Part shown: one piece after another, positions 17,118 through 25,717 of the stretch
Numbering within the stretch: the first letter of the stretch is position 1
How the letters are laid out: each line of letters starts with the position of its first letter
From: Porphyromonadaceae bacterium UBA7048
GTDB taxonomy: Bacteria; Bacteroidota; Bacteroidia; Bacteroidales; Muribaculaceae
Direction of reading: 5' to 3'
Length of the DNA stretch: 64,000 nucleotides
Assembly (NCBI GenBank): GCA_002493945.1
Contig: DLAL01000015.1
Coordinates: 21,777-85,776, forward strand
Notes under the pieces: generated by a model
Seen by the model: the letters and a program-made list of their open reading frames with translations, nothing else
Database searches by the model: none
What the model was told of the DNA's origin: nothing
Position numbers and translations under genes: made by a program

Positions 17118-17579
17118 ATGGAACAGACCTTCATCATACTGAAACCTTCGACGATATCCCGCGGTCTCGTCGGCGATGTGCTCACCCGCTTTCAGCGTAA
17201 AGGACTCATTATCAGCGGTATCAAAATGATGACTCTCAATGAGGCCATCCTCCGCGAGCACTATGCCCACCTGACTGACCGCCCCTTCTTCCCGTCGCTG
17301 GTGAAGTCGATGATGCGCACTCCCGTGATAGTGATGGCGCTGAAAGGCGTGGACGCCGTAGCCGTGGTGCGCTCCATGGTTGGTGCCACCAACTGCCGCA
17401 AAGCAGCTCCCGGCACCATACGCGGAGACTTCGGCATGAGCGGACAGGAGAACATCGTGCACGCCTCCGACAGCCCCGAGAACGCCGCCATCGAGATAGC
17501 ACGCTTCTTCAAGCCCGAAGAAATCTTTGACTACGACATCATCACAGGTCCTGCACTCTACGCTCCTGACGAAGTATAA
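17118..17579 (+). CDS. ndk: Nucleoside-diphosphate kinase
   Basis: Ndk transfers the gamma phosphate from ATP to nucleoside diphosphates through a phosphohistidine. The 153-residue protein starts EQTFIILKPSTISRG and has the active-site block NIVHASDSPENA containing the catalytic His, with FFKPEEIFDY near the end. Length fits the family. It is driven by its own promoter, and the next gene (M23 peptidase) starts 53 bases later, so read-through is possible. Cytoplasmic. Confidence 0.95.
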   Translation: MEQTFIILKPSTISRGLVGDVLTRFQRKGLIISGIKMMTLNEAILREHYAHLTDRPFFPSLVKSMMRTPVIVMALKGVDAVAVVRSMVGATNCRKAAPGTIRGDFGMSGQENIVHASDSPENAAIEIARFFKPEEIFDYDIITGPALYAPDEV

Positions 17580-17632
17580 GCGACCGCCAATCTCTCACAC
17601 TCTTAGACAAAACTCTCCAATCAAGCCAATTG

Positions 17633-18601
17633 ATGAAATCAATCATAACAGCACTCACAGCAGCACTTTTCATATCGCTTGGAGCGGCGGCAGAAGATTA
17701 CATCCTGCCCGACCGCCACGCCTCGCAGCATGACCGGCTTCTGGCCAATCAGGGCAATGCGGGCATATCGGTAGACAACACTACGAAATATCTCGAGGAC
17801 CTCTTCAACGAAGAAGAAGAGCCTGAATTCGACATATACACCGAAGGATGGGACAGCAACCGAGTGAACTGCTACACGGGCGTGTCAGTTCCTCAGGAAG
17901 CTACTATCGACGTATCGCGCTTCTCCATGCCGCACCCGGGCTACATCACATCGCCTTACGGCTACCGCAAGCGCTTCCGCCGCATGCACAAGGGCGTCGA
18001 CCTGAAGGTGAACATCGGCGACACCATACGCGCCGCCTTCGACGGACGCATCCGCATCACCAACTTCGAGCGCCGCGGCTACGGCTACTACGTCGTGGTG
18101 CGCCACACCAACGACCTTGAGACCGTCTACGGACACCTCTCCAAGTTCCTCGTCGAACCGGATGCATACGTGAAAGCCGGCGACCCCATAGCTCTGGGCG
18201 GCAACACCGGCCGCTCCACAGGTCCGCACCTCCACTTCGAGACCCGCTACATGGGCTATGCCATCAACCCGTGCGCCATCTTCGACTTCGCCAACCAGAC
18301 CACGCACACTGACACATATACGTTCAACAAGAACACATACACCCGGGCTCGCAACTTCTCGCCGGAGGCCAACACGCAGTACGCCAACGAATACCGCAAG
18401 AAGAATCCTCCCAAGCCCTACGTGCGCTCATCCTCGTCAGGCTCGAGCAGCAAGACAGCATCGTCGTACACCGTGCGCAAAGGCGACTCCCTGAGCAAAA
18501 TCGCCGCACGCAACGGCACCACCGTCAGCAAGCTCTGCCGTCTCAACGGCCTCTCGACCTCCTCGAAGCTCCGTCCCGGCCAGCGCCTGAAACTGCGCTG
18601 A
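17633..18601 (+). CDS. M23 family metallopeptidase with C-terminal LysM
   Basis: A 322-residue exported protein: signal peptide (about 1-20), an acidic linker, an M23/LytM domain with zinc-binding HKGVDLK (H-x3-D) and HLHFE (H-x-H), a Ser/Lys-rich linker, and a C-terminal LysM domain (YTVRKGDSLSKIAARNGT). It probably cleaves peptidoglycan cross-links or, as an EnvC/NlpD-like factor, activates amidases at the septum; the full set of zinc ligands favours a true endopeptidase. A TTG codon directly precedes the chosen ATG. A clear terminator follows. Confidence 0.92.
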   Translation: MKSIITALTAALFISLGAAAEDYILPDRHASQHDRLLANQGNAGISVDNTTKYLEDLFNEEEEPEFDIYTEGWDSNRVNCYTGVSVPQEATIDVSRFSMPHPGYITSPYGYRKRFRRMHKGVDLKVNIGDTIRAAFDGRIRITNFERRGYGYYVVVRHTNDLETVYGHLSKFLVEPDAYVKAGDPIALGGNTGRSTGPHLHFETRYMGYAINPCAIFDFANQTTHTDTYTFNKNTYTRARNFSPEANTQYANEYRKKNPPKPYVRSSSSGSSSKTASSYTVRKGDSLSKIAARNGTTVSKLCRLNGLSTSSKLRPGQRLKLR

Positions 18602-18634
18602 GACAATACCCGCGAATCACATCAATACTACATA

Positions 18635-18673
18635 GCAGGGTCACGGCACAGCGCCGCGGCCCTGCGCTTTTTT
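18635..18673 (+). terminator. Terminator after the M23/LysM gene
   Basis: GCAGGGTC pairs with GGCCCTGC, an inner CGGC/GCCG stem follows, and the tail is GCTTTTTT. Confidence 0.85.
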
Positions 18674-18708
18674 CGTGCCGGCATATGCGACGGGATATAA
18701 AAAAGCAT

Positions 18709-18716
18709 TAACTTTG
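18709..18716 (+). promoter_or_regulatory. Promoter -7 element (TAACTTTG) of the DUF3298 lipoprotein gene
   Basis: Perfect TAnnTTTG 59 bases upstream of the start codon; the -33 element is not obvious. Confidence 0.55.
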
Positions 18717-18775
18717 CAGACGCAAAACCTTTCTCTGTAAAGGGCGTTTAATCTTCAAAATACTGTACGGAAAAA

Positions 18776-19627
18776 ATGAAAACGACAAACGCCTCTCTCC
18801 TTGCCATCGGCATACTCGCGGCAGCGGCAGCAGGCTGCACGCAGAAGAATGACACTACCATCAGCTTCGAGCGCCTCTCTGTGGAGCAGGCATACCGGCT
18901 CAAGGACTCCGCCGCTGACTACGACGTCAGTTCCGACCTGTCCTTCGGATGCAAAGCCGACGTCCTGCTGCCTGAAAATATCTTCGGCAAAAGCGCCACG
19001 GCTCTCCGCGACAGCATACTCACACTTGCCTTCGGACACGACGAGGAAGACGATACGATTTCCATCAATCTCAAGGACAGCCCCAGGGACATAGCCATCA
19101 GCAGCCTCCGGGAATTCGAAGGCCAGCTCGGCTTCGCCCTGGCAGACACCGTCATCCCGGCCGACTCGCTTTCTTCGGGATTCGTCAGCCGCTTCGACGG
19201 CTTCGCCCAGGTCGACGGCTACATACAGACCCTCACGCCCGACATCCTCTCATACGGAGTGACATCGTCATGCTACATGCCCCGTGCAGCCCACGGCATG
19301 TACTCGATATTCTACCTCAACTACTACATTGACCGTGACGAGATTGTGACGCTCGACAAGCTCTTCACGCCCGAAGGTCTCGCAGAACTTCCGGCCATCA
19401 TACGCCGCACTGCGCAGGTGATGCAGCCCATGATAGGCACCACCGACGTGACGGCACTCCCCTCGCGCAACAATTTCTACATCAGCTCGGACTATCAGCT
19501 CGTATTCTGCTACCAGCCCTATGAAGTGGCCTCCTACGCTCAGGGCGAGATTCGCATCCCCGTAGAGGCGTATCTGGTGGGAGAGTATCTCACGCCGACA
19601 GGCGAGCAGATACTGCTGGCACGATAA
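18776..19627 (+). CDS. RsiV-like DUF3298 lipoprotein
   Basis: A 283-residue lipoprotein: signal peptide ending AAAAAGC with lipobox Cys at about residue 21. The C-terminal half matches the DUF3298/RsiV pattern (VTLDKLFTPEGLAELP; NNFYISSDYQLVFCYQPYEVASYAQGEIRIPV, quoted in pieces here: FYISSDYQLVF, YEVASYAQGE). In RsiV this domain binds lysozyme; the role in Bacteroidetes lipoproteins is not established. It is likely anchored in a membrane facing the periplasm. Monocistronic, with its own promoter. Confidence 0.78.
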   Translation: MKTTNASLLAIGILAAAAAGCTQKNDTTISFERLSVEQAYRLKDSAADYDVSSDLSFGCKADVLLPENIFGKSATALRDSILTLAFGHDEEDDTISINLKDSPRDIAISSLREFEGQLGFALADTVIPADSLSSGFVSRFDGFAQVDGYIQTLTPDILSYGVTSSCYMPRAAHGMYSIFYLNYYIDRDEIVTLDKLFTPEGLAELPAIIRRTAQVMQPMIGTTDVTALPSRNNFYISSDYQLVFCYQPYEVASYAQGEIRIPVEAYLVGEYLTPTGEQILLAR

Positions 19628-19747
19628 GACTCCGGTCAGAAAGAAACAACGGTCCGCGAGACGGGCGACACAGAACAATTTGCGGAACAGACGTGTTTAG
19701 TATCAGTGAACTCATACTCTAAGATAAACTACTAAATACTGTCAATT

Positions 19748-20161
19748 ATGAATGTAAACGAACAAGCCGCCAAGGCAGCTGCCGCCGTATCGCAGGCGGC
19801 CGCACAAGTATCGGCAGCAGCCGCAAAGACAGCCGTCGCCGAAGAGGCACAGGCCGTAAAGACCGACGCTCGGGCCGTGGCACAGAATGCACGCGAAGGT
19901 ATGGCAGAGACCATCTCCGACCTCAAGGACAAGGCCGCAGGGCTGGCCGGAGCCGCACGCGACCGCATCAGCCAGACCATCGCCGACCAGCAGAACGACC
20001 CCGACTCTATCCTGAACCAGACCAAGGAAAAGGCCGGCAATATATCCGACAAAGTGAAGGGAACCGCAGCAAACCTTATGGACCGCGGCGGCGACCTCCT
20101 CGAGAACCTTGCCGAAAAGGCCCACGGACTGGCCGGGCGCATGGGAACTCCGGATAAATAA
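19748..20161 (+). CDS. Ala-rich helical protein, LEA/apolipoprotein-like
   Basis: A 137-residue protein of low complexity, rich in Ala, Lys, Asp, Glu and Gln, with no aromatic residue apparent and no signal peptide. The pattern (repeated AKxAxxxA and LKDKAAGLAGAARDRISQ-like 11-residue periods) predicts long amphipathic helices as in late-embryogenesis-abundant or CsbD-like stress proteins. No family is recognised. Desiccation or stress protection, or binding of DNA or membranes, would be guesses. Confidence 0.6.
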   Translation: MNVNEQAAKAAAAVSQAAAQVSAAAAKTAVAEEAQAVKTDARAVAQNAREGMAETISDLKDKAAGLAGAARDRISQTIADQQNDPDSILNQTKEKAGNISDKVKGTAANLMDRGGDLLENLAEKAHGLAGRMGTPDK

Positions 20162-20182
20162 CCGGCAGATATTGATACAGGA

Positions 20183-20216
20183 CAAGGCGCTGAGTCGAAT
20201 TCGACCCGGCGCCTTG
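20183..20216. terminator. Hairpin between the Ala-rich gene and rpiB (convergent)
   Basis: CAAGGCGC pairs with GCGCCTTG around an inner GTCGAATTCGAC palindrome. It could serve both convergent genes; U-tracts are weak. Confidence 0.5.
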
Positions 20217-20242
20217 CCTGTGTATCATGCGGACGTATAGGG

Positions 20243-20695
20243 TCAGCGCACGGGAATCTTCTCGATGCGGCGCCGGTGACGGCCTCCCTCGAAGGGCGTG
20301 GAGAAAAATATATCGACACATTCGAGAGCCGTGGCAGGCTGGATGAAGCGAGCGGGCAGCACAAGGACGTTGGCGTCGTTGTGCGCGCGGGCCAGACGGG
20401 CCAGCTCGGGTTCCCAGCAGAGTGCGGCGCGGATGCCCTGATGCTTGTTGAGAGTCATGCCTATGCCGTTGCCCGATCCGCAGAGGGCTATTCCCGGATA
20501 CACCTTTCCTGCCTCGACCGCCTCAGCACAGGGATGGGCGAAATCGGCATAGTCGCAACTTTCGTCCGAAAATGTGCCGAAGTCCTCGAACGCGATACCT
20601 TGCGATTCGAGATAGCCTTCGATGATGCACTTCATCTCGTAGCCGGCATGGTCAGAGCAGAGACCTACCGGAAGTCCGGTCTTCAATATAGTCAT
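20243..20695 (-). CDS. rpiB: Ribose-5-phosphate isomerase B
   Basis: RpiB interconverts ribose 5-phosphate and ribulose 5-phosphate in the pentose phosphate pathway. The 150-residue protein has the N-terminal block SDHAGYEMK, the active-site Cys and phosphate loop (LCGSGNGIGMTLNK) and the conserved RAALCWEPELARLARAHNDA (NDAN) segment. Length fits the RpiB/LacAB family. It lies divergent to the DUF4421 gene. Cytoplasmic. Confidence 0.94.
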   Translation of the reverse strand: MTILKTGLPVGLCSDHAGYEMKCIIEGYLESQGIAFEDFGTFSDESCDYADFAHPCAEAVEAGKVYPGIALCGSGNGIGMTLNKHQGIRAALCWEPELARLARAHNDANVLVLPARFIQPATALECVDIFFSTPFEGGRHRRRIEKIPVR

Positions 20696-20746
20696 ATCCT
20701 GATAAATTTTTATAGCCTATTTGGAACTATTTTGAGTTTAATATTG

Positions 20747-20754
20747 CAAAGATA
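20747..20754 (-). promoter_or_regulatory. rpiB promoter -7 element (TATCTTTG)
   Basis: Perfect TAnnTTTG on the minus strand 52 bases upstream of rpiB; no clear -33 element. Confidence 0.5.
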
Positions 20755-20800
20755 ACAATTTTAGAGGATAGTTATCCCGATGTAAGCAGAAAAAAATTCG

Positions 20801-20808
20801 TACCTTTG
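20801..20808 (+). promoter_or_regulatory. Promoter -7 element (TACCTTTG) of the DUF4421 gene
   Basis: Perfect TAnnTTTG only eight bases before the ATG at 20817, implying a very short or absent 5' untranslated leader. Confidence 0.5.
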
Positions 20809-20816
20809 CAGCCTGT

Positions 20817-21875
20817 ATGAAATTGCGTCTTATATATCTGCCCTTCCTGTTCATCGCTTTAATGACCCTGTTGACCCCGGCACGTGCCGAGGCGCTGTCA
20901 TTCAGCCTCGACTCTATAGCCGAGTGGGGACGCTTTCCGCGCTTCGTGGTGAACACCTACCGATGGGGCGACCGCTTCTTCAACGGCTACGACACCACCT
21001 ACGTGCAGGGAGCCGGTCACAAGTTCAGCGCCAAACTCACATCGGAGAGCTGGGTGGACGGCTATCACTTCGAGCTGCCGAACTCCAAGCAGATTACTCT
21101 GATAAGCGACCCGTCGACATCTGCCGGCGTCTACCTGTCGTATCTGGCCGTGTCGGTGGGCTATGACGTGAATTTCAGTCAGATATTCGAGGGCAAGGAC
21201 CTTTCGCGCAAGCGTTTCCGCTTCGGATTCAACTGCATGCTCTTCGGAGCCGAAGCATATCTGATACGCAATGACGGAGGTACGGTGATGCGCCGATGCG
21301 GCGACTACAACCATCTGAAAGTCAACTTCAACGGTCTGACGACCAAGCTCTGGGGCATCGACACCTACTACTTCTTCAACCACCGCAAGTACTCCGAGGC
21401 GGCGTCCTTCAACTTCAGCCGCGTGCAGAAGCGGAGCCAGGGGTCGTTCTACGCCGGATTCTCCTTCTACTCCCAGGAACTCGACTTCAACTTCTCCGGA
21501 CTGCCCGAGATTCTGCGCGAGCAGTTGCCCGAGGAGTGGCCCGACCGGCGCTACGAGGTGAACACCAAGAACTATGCCATCCGCGCCGGATATGCCTATA
21601 ACTGGGTGTTCAAGCCGCAGTGGGTGCTCGGCGTGAGCGCTTCGCCCATCATAGGACTGCGCAAGGGCTACGTGTCGTACTCCGACTCGGACACATCATT
21701 CTCGATGTACAACCGCATCAAGGCATCCGTGGTGTGGAACAGCCGCAACCACCGTCTGTTCTTCGGCGCCGTGGCCAAGTTCGACATGTCGATAGTGAAC
21801 GACAAACGCACCACCTACACCGGCGGCGTGCTCAGTGGCGAGGCCGTGTTCGGAGTCCGCTTCGACCTGTGGTAG
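20817..21875 (+). CDS. DUF4421 family outer-membrane beta-barrel protein
   Basis: A 352-residue protein with a signal peptide (about 1-24) and alternating aromatic/polar strands ending in a C-terminal aromatic pair (VRFDLW), typical of an outer-membrane barrel. The N-terminal motif NTYRWGDRFFNGYDTTYV matches the Bacteroidetes DUF4421 family. Function unknown; possibly a structural or transport barrel. Monocistronic. Confidence 0.82.
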   Translation: MKLRLIYLPFLFIALMTLLTPARAEALSFSLDSIAEWGRFPRFVVNTYRWGDRFFNGYDTTYVQGAGHKFSAKLTSESWVDGYHFELPNSKQITLISDPSTSAGVYLSYLAVSVGYDVNFSQIFEGKDLSRKRFRFGFNCMLFGAEAYLIRNDGGTVMRRCGDYNHLKVNFNGLTTKLWGIDTYYFFNHRKYSEAASFNFSRVQKRSQGSFYAGFSFYSQELDFNFSGLPEILREQLPEEWPDRRYEVNTKNYAIRAGYAYNWVFKPQWVLGVSASPIIGLRKGYVSYSDSDTSFSMYNRIKASVVWNSRNHRLFFGAVAKFDMSIVNDKRTTYTGGVLSGEAVFGVRFDLW

Positions 21876-21950
21876 CGGACCGCCGATTCACAAAAAAGCC
21901 TCGACAGAATAAAAAAGCGGACAAAATGTTCTAGATATGATTTTTTTTAG

Positions 21951-21958
21951 TAATTTTG
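21951..21958 (+). promoter_or_regulatory. Promoter -7 element (TAATTTTG) of the metY-metX-hom operon
   Basis: Perfect TAnnTTTG. The transcript would start near 21965 and carry a leader of about 235 nt with the peptide at 22002-22076 and a terminator at 22116-22157 before metY. Confidence 0.65.
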
Positions 21959-22001
21959 CCACCGAATCTCAATCAGAGCTATTATTAAGACACTGTATAA
22001 T

Positions 22002-22076
22002 ATGATTATCAGCCTCACTTCCACCTTCTCGACAGTCATGTCGATGATGATGCGCAGCCGAGCGGACCGGGTGTGA
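22002..22076 (+). CDS. Methionine/threonine/isoleucine-rich leader peptide (attenuator)
   Basis: A 24-codon frame from ATG 22002 to TGA 22074-22076 located between the operon promoter and a strong terminator. It encodes five Met (four of them in the run VMSMMM at codons 12-17), three Thr and two Ile. These are products of the homoserine branch served by the downstream genes. The position, the clustered Met codons and the terminator are the marks of a ribosome-mediated attenuation leader such as thrL or hisL. Not expected to have a function as a protein. Confidence 0.65.
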   Translation: MIISLTSTFSTVMSMMMRSRADRV

Positions 22077-22115
22077 GACTTTGACATGCAGATACTCAAC
22101 GAGCACACGACATAC

Positions 22116-22157
22116 ACGGTTCCGCAACCCACACGGTGCGGGACCGTTTCTTTTTCG
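22116..22157 (+). terminator. Attenuator terminator before metY
   Basis: Arms ACGGTTCCGCA and TGCGGGACCGT form 11 pairs (one G-U) around a 10-base loop, followed by TTCTTTTTCG. The 5' arm region (22114-22125) can instead pair with 22062-22074 (GCGGA, CCG and TGT blocks), an alternative antiterminator. Confidence 0.78.
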
Positions 22158-22201
22158 CCCTCTTTACAGACTCTATCAGAAAAAAATAAATCAGCAGATA
22201 T

Positions 22202-23491
22202 ATGGACTATTCGAAACTCGGCTTCGCCACCCGGCAGATACACGCCGGACTCAACCCCTCGGAGGCCACCGGCTCGCGCGGCCTGGCCATCTATCCCACC
22301 GCCGCCTACCGCTTCAGGAGCTGCGACCATGCCGCACGGCTCTTCGAACTGAGCGAGGGCGGCAACATCTACACACGTCTCCAGAATCCCACCACATCGG
22401 CCTACGAGGAGCGCATAGCCGCCCTCTACGGAGGCGTGGGCGCGCTGGCAGTGTCGTCAGGCATGTCAGCGATATTCATCGCCATATCGGCGCTCGCCTC
22501 AGCCGGCGACAACATCGTGGCATCGCCTCTGCTCTACGGAGGGACCTACAACCAGTTCCGCCACAGCCTCCGCCGCCTCGGCGTGGAGGTACGCATATGC
22601 GCGAGCACCGACCCCGAGGACTTCCGCCGCGCCATCGACAGCCGCACACGGGCAGTCTTCGCCGAGAGCATGGGCAACCCCACATGCGAGGTGGTCGACC
22701 TCGAAGCCATCGGACACATCGCCGCCGAAGCCGGCGTGCCCTTCATCGTGGACAACACTTTCGGAGCCGGCGGCTACCTCTGCAATCCCTTCGACTGGGG
22801 CGCCAACATCATCGTCGACTCGGCAACGAAGTGGATCAACGGCCACGGCACGGCCATGGGCGGCATCATAGTCGACGGCGGCAACTTCGACTGGAGCAAC
22901 GGGAAGTTCGCCTGCATCGACGGCCCCTCGGAAGGCTACCACGGCCTGAATTTCCGCGAGGCCTTCGGCAACGCAGCCTACATCGTGAAGTGCCGCGTCG
23001 ACGGTCTGCGCGACTTCGGCACATGCCCGTCGGCCTTCGACAGCTATCTGATGGCACTCGGTCTGGAGACCCTCTCGCTGCGCGTTCGCCATCAGGTGGA
23101 GTCCACCCGCAGGCTCGCCGAATACCTGCGCGGCCACAAGGCGGTGAAGCGCGTGAGCTACGTGGGCTTCGAAGACCATCCCTCGCACCGGCTGGCCCGG
23201 AAGTACTTCCGCTTCGGCAGCTCGGCTGTGCTGAACGTCGAGCTGCAGGGGACGGTCGGGACCTCCGCGCGCTTCGTGGAGGCGCTCCAGCTATGCGCTC
23301 ACATGACCATGATAGGCGACTCAGTCACGGTAGTGACGCATCCGGCATCGACCACCCACAAGCAGCTCTCCGAGGCCGACCTCGAAGCCGCCGGCGTCAC
23401 GCCCACGCTCCTGCGCATATCCCTCGGACTGGAGGACGTCGAGGACATCATCGCCGATTTCGAACACGGATTCGCCGCCGCCGGACTATGA
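22202..23491 (+). CDS. metY: O-acetylhomoserine sulfhydrylase
   Basis: A 429-residue PLP enzyme of the Cys/Met metabolism family, which forms homocysteine from O-acetylhomoserine and sulfide. Visible motifs are YTRLQNPTTSAYEERIAAL, the PLP-binding block VDSATKWINGHG with the Schiff-base Lys, and VTHPASTTHKQLSEADLEAAG. Length and the block GLNFREAFGNAAY fit the MetY type rather than cystathionine synthase. The stop overlaps the metX start as ATGA. It is the first structural gene after the attenuator-like leader. Confidence 0.93.
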   Translation: MDYSKLGFATRQIHAGLNPSEATGSRGLAIYPTAAYRFRSCDHAARLFELSEGGNIYTRLQNPTTSAYEERIAALYGGVGALAVSSGMSAIFIAISALASAGDNIVASPLLYGGTYNQFRHSLRRLGVEVRICASTDPEDFRRAIDSRTRAVFAESMGNPTCEVVDLEAIGHIAAEAGVPFIVDNTFGAGGYLCNPFDWGANIIVDSATKWINGHGTAMGGIIVDGGNFDWSNGKFACIDGPSEGYHGLNFREAFGNAAYIVKCRVDGLRDFGTCPSAFDSYLMALGLETLSLRVRHQVESTRRLAEYLRGHKAVKRVSYVGFEDHPSHRLARKYFRFGSSAVLNVELQGTVGTSARFVEALQLCAHMTMIGDSVTVVTHPASTTHKQLSEADLEAAGVTPTLLRISLGLEDVEDIIADFEHGFAAAGL

Positions 23492-24501
23492 TACAGTACT
23501 TCGAGTACCCTCATCCCTTCGAACTCGAGCAGGGCGGCACGCTGCCCTGCCTGACCATAGCCTACCACACCTACGGGCGCCTCAGCCCCGAAGGCGACAA
23601 CGTGGTGTGGGTCTGCCATGCCCTGACGGCCAACAGCGACGTGGCCGACTGGTGGCCGCACACGGTGGAGGCCGGAGCCTTCCTTGACCCCGACCGATAC
23701 TTCACGGTGTGCGCCAACATCCTGGGCTCGCACTACGGCACCACCGGCCCCCTCACTCCGCTGCCGCCCGAAGGCCGTCCGCTCTACAGCCGATTCCCGG
23801 CACTGACCATAGGCGACATGGCCCGTGCCCACGCGCTGCTGGCCGACCATCTCGGCATAGGGCGCATCCGCCGGCTCGTGGGCAGCTCGGTCGGCGGCTT
23901 TCAGGCGCTGGAGTGGGCCGTGCAGCAGCCCGCGCGCTTCGGCAGCCTGGCGCTCATAGCTACTGACGCAAAGGCATCTGCATGGACCATAGCCGTGGAC
24001 GAGACCCAGCGCATGGCCATCATGGCCGACCCCACCTACGGCGAGGAGCGCCCCGACGCAGCCTCGGCCGGACTTGCGGCGGCACGCGCCATAGGCATGC
24101 TCACCTACCGAGGCCCGTGGGGCTACAACCGCACGCAGACCGACCCCGAGGGACTCGCCCCCGGAGCCGTGCACCGCGCCTGCACCTACCAGCGCCATCA
24201 GGGCGAGAAGCTGTGCCGGCGCTACAACGCATACTCCTACGTGGCCATCCTCGACGCCTTCGACACCTACGACATAGGGCGCGGACGCGGCGGCCTGGAG
24301 GCAGCCCTGGCCACGCTGACGATGCCAGCCACGGTGGTGGCCATCACATCGGACATCATCTTCACTCCGGCGGAGATGCGTCTGCTGGCCTCGCGGCTGC
24401 CGCACGCCGCCTACTACGAGATAGACTCCGACATGGGCCACGACGGCTTCCTGGTCGAACACGAACAACTGAACAGAATATTACGCGAACCATATGAGTA
24501 A
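23488..24501 (+). CDS. metX: Homoserine O-acetyltransferase
   Basis: MetX acetylates homoserine, giving the substrate of MetY. The 337-residue alpha/beta hydrolase has the N-terminal block YHTYGRLSPEGDNVVWVCHALT, GSHYGTTGP, the nucleophile elbow GSSVGGFQALEW with the catalytic Ser, and the C-terminal SDMGHDGFLVE with the catalytic His. The ATG at 23488 overlaps the metY stop; the open frame continues far upstream over metY but that part is not coding. It overlaps hom by 8 bases. Confidence 0.95.
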   Translation: MIQYFEYPHPFELEQGGTLPCLTIAYHTYGRLSPEGDNVVWVCHALTANSDVADWWPHTVEAGAFLDPDRYFTVCANILGSHYGTTGPLTPLPPEGRPLYSRFPALTIGDMARAHALLADHLGIGRIRRLVGSSVGGFQALEWAVQQPARFGSLALIATDAKASAWTIAVDETQRMAIMADPTYGEERPDAASAGLAAARAIGMLTYRGPWGYNRTQTDPEGLAPGAVHRACTYQRHQGEKLCRRYNAYSYVAILDAFDTYDIGRGRGGLEAALATLTMPATVVAITSDIIFTPAEMRLLASRLPHAAYYEIDSDMGHDGFLVEHEQLNRILREPYE

Positions 24502-25705
24502 GATCAACATAGGACTCTTCGGCTTCGGCACCGTCGGGCAGGGAGTCTACGAGGTGCTGCGACGCACCAAGAACGCGCACGCCGAGATACGGCGCATCTG
24601 TGTGCGCAATTTAGCCAAGCCACGCGCCACCGAGGTGCCCGACGGACTGCTGACCGACCGCGCCGAGGACATATTCGGCGACCCCGACATCAACCTGATA
24701 GTCGAGCTTGTGGACAATGCCGACGCATCGTTCAGCATCGTGAGCACGGCACTGAGCCGCGGCATACCCGTGGTGTCGGGCAGCAAGGCCATGATAGCGC
24801 GCCACCTGCCCGAGCTCATCGAGCTCCAGCACCGCCACGACACGGCGCTGCTCTACGACGCCTCGTCGTGCGGCTCCATACCGGTGATACGCAATCTTGA
24901 GGAGTACTACGACAACGACCTGCTGCTTGAGGTGAAGGGCATCCTCAACGGCTCGTCGAACTACATTCTCTCGCGCGTCTTCGACCACGGCGAGAGCTAC
25001 GACGACGCCCTGAGGCGCGCCCAGCAGCTCGGATTCGCCGAGAGCGACCCGTCATTCGACATCGAGGGCTACGACGCGCTCTTCAAGCTCATCATCATCA
25101 CCGTCCACGCCCTGGGCCGCTTTGTCCCGGCCGAGGACGTCTTCACCTTCGGCATATCGCACCTGCAGGACGCCGACATCCGCTTTGCGCGCGAGAAAGG
25201 CGTGAAGATAAAGCTCGTGGCACAGGTGGCCAAGGTGGCCGACGACCGCTTCACGATGTTCGTCATGCCCGAGCTGGTGGAGAAGTCGAAGTACATCTAC
25301 TCGGTCGACGACGAGTACAACGGCGTGGTGATACGCGGCGAGTGCTACGACCGCCAGTTCATGTTCGGCAAGGGCGCCGGAGGACTCCCCACGGCATCGT
25401 CGATACTGAGCGACATCATGGCGCGCCTCCACGGCTACCGCTACGAATACAAGAAGATGGCCTTCTCCGACCGCCCGTCATACACCACCGACATCAGCCT
25501 GACGGTGTACGTGCGCTACGCCTCGACCGACATCCCCTCGCTGCTCGACTTCACCGGCACGACCGTGCGCCACTTCTCGCCCGGTGCGAACTACATCATC
25601 GGCCAGGTGAAGCTGAGCGAGCTCATCGCAAAAAGGCATGTGCTCGGCGCCAAGGATGTCTTCATAGCCAACATCCCGACCTTCTTCGTAGAGAAGGATA
25701 ACTGA
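24494..25705 (+). CDS. hom: Homoserine dehydrogenase
   Basis: A 403-residue homoserine dehydrogenase, converting aspartate semialdehyde to homoserine. It has the NAD(P)-binding GLFGFGTVGQGVYEVL, VVSGSKAMIA, the catalytic-domain block GILNGSSNYILSRV, and the C-terminal region where an ACT domain may be present but is not clear. It is monofunctional, with no aspartokinase domain. It overlaps metX by 8 bases and closes the metY-metX-hom operon. A repeat and a strong bidirectional terminator follow. Confidence 0.94.
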   Translation: MSKINIGLFGFGTVGQGVYEVLRRTKNAHAEIRRICVRNLAKPRATEVPDGLLTDRAEDIFGDPDINLIVELVDNADASFSIVSTALSRGIPVVSGSKAMIARHLPELIELQHRHDTALLYDASSCGSIPVIRNLEEYYDNDLLLEVKGILNGSSNYILSRVFDHGESYDDALRRAQQLGFAESDPSFDIEGYDALFKLIIITVHALGRFVPAEDVFTFGISHLQDADIRFAREKGVKIKLVAQVAKVADDRFTMFVMPELVEKSKYIYSVDDEYNGVVIRGECYDRQFMFGKGAGGLPTASSILSDIMARLHGYRYEYKKMAFSDRPSYTTDISLTVYVRYASTDIPSLLDFTGTTVRHFSPGANYIIGQVKLSELIAKRHVLGAKDVFIANIPTFFVEKDN

Positions 25706-25717
25706 CGAGAGCAGAAT

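Noticed and set aside
21960..22200. SAM riboswitch upstream of metY.
   Set aside because: I could not find the SAM-I or other SAM riboswitch core; the leader is better explained by a peptide and terminator.
22081..24501. An 806-codon frame spanning metY and metX, as if a fusion.
   Set aside because: Its first two thirds read metY in the wrong frame and show Arg/His/Pro-rich shadow composition; only the metX part from 23488 is real.
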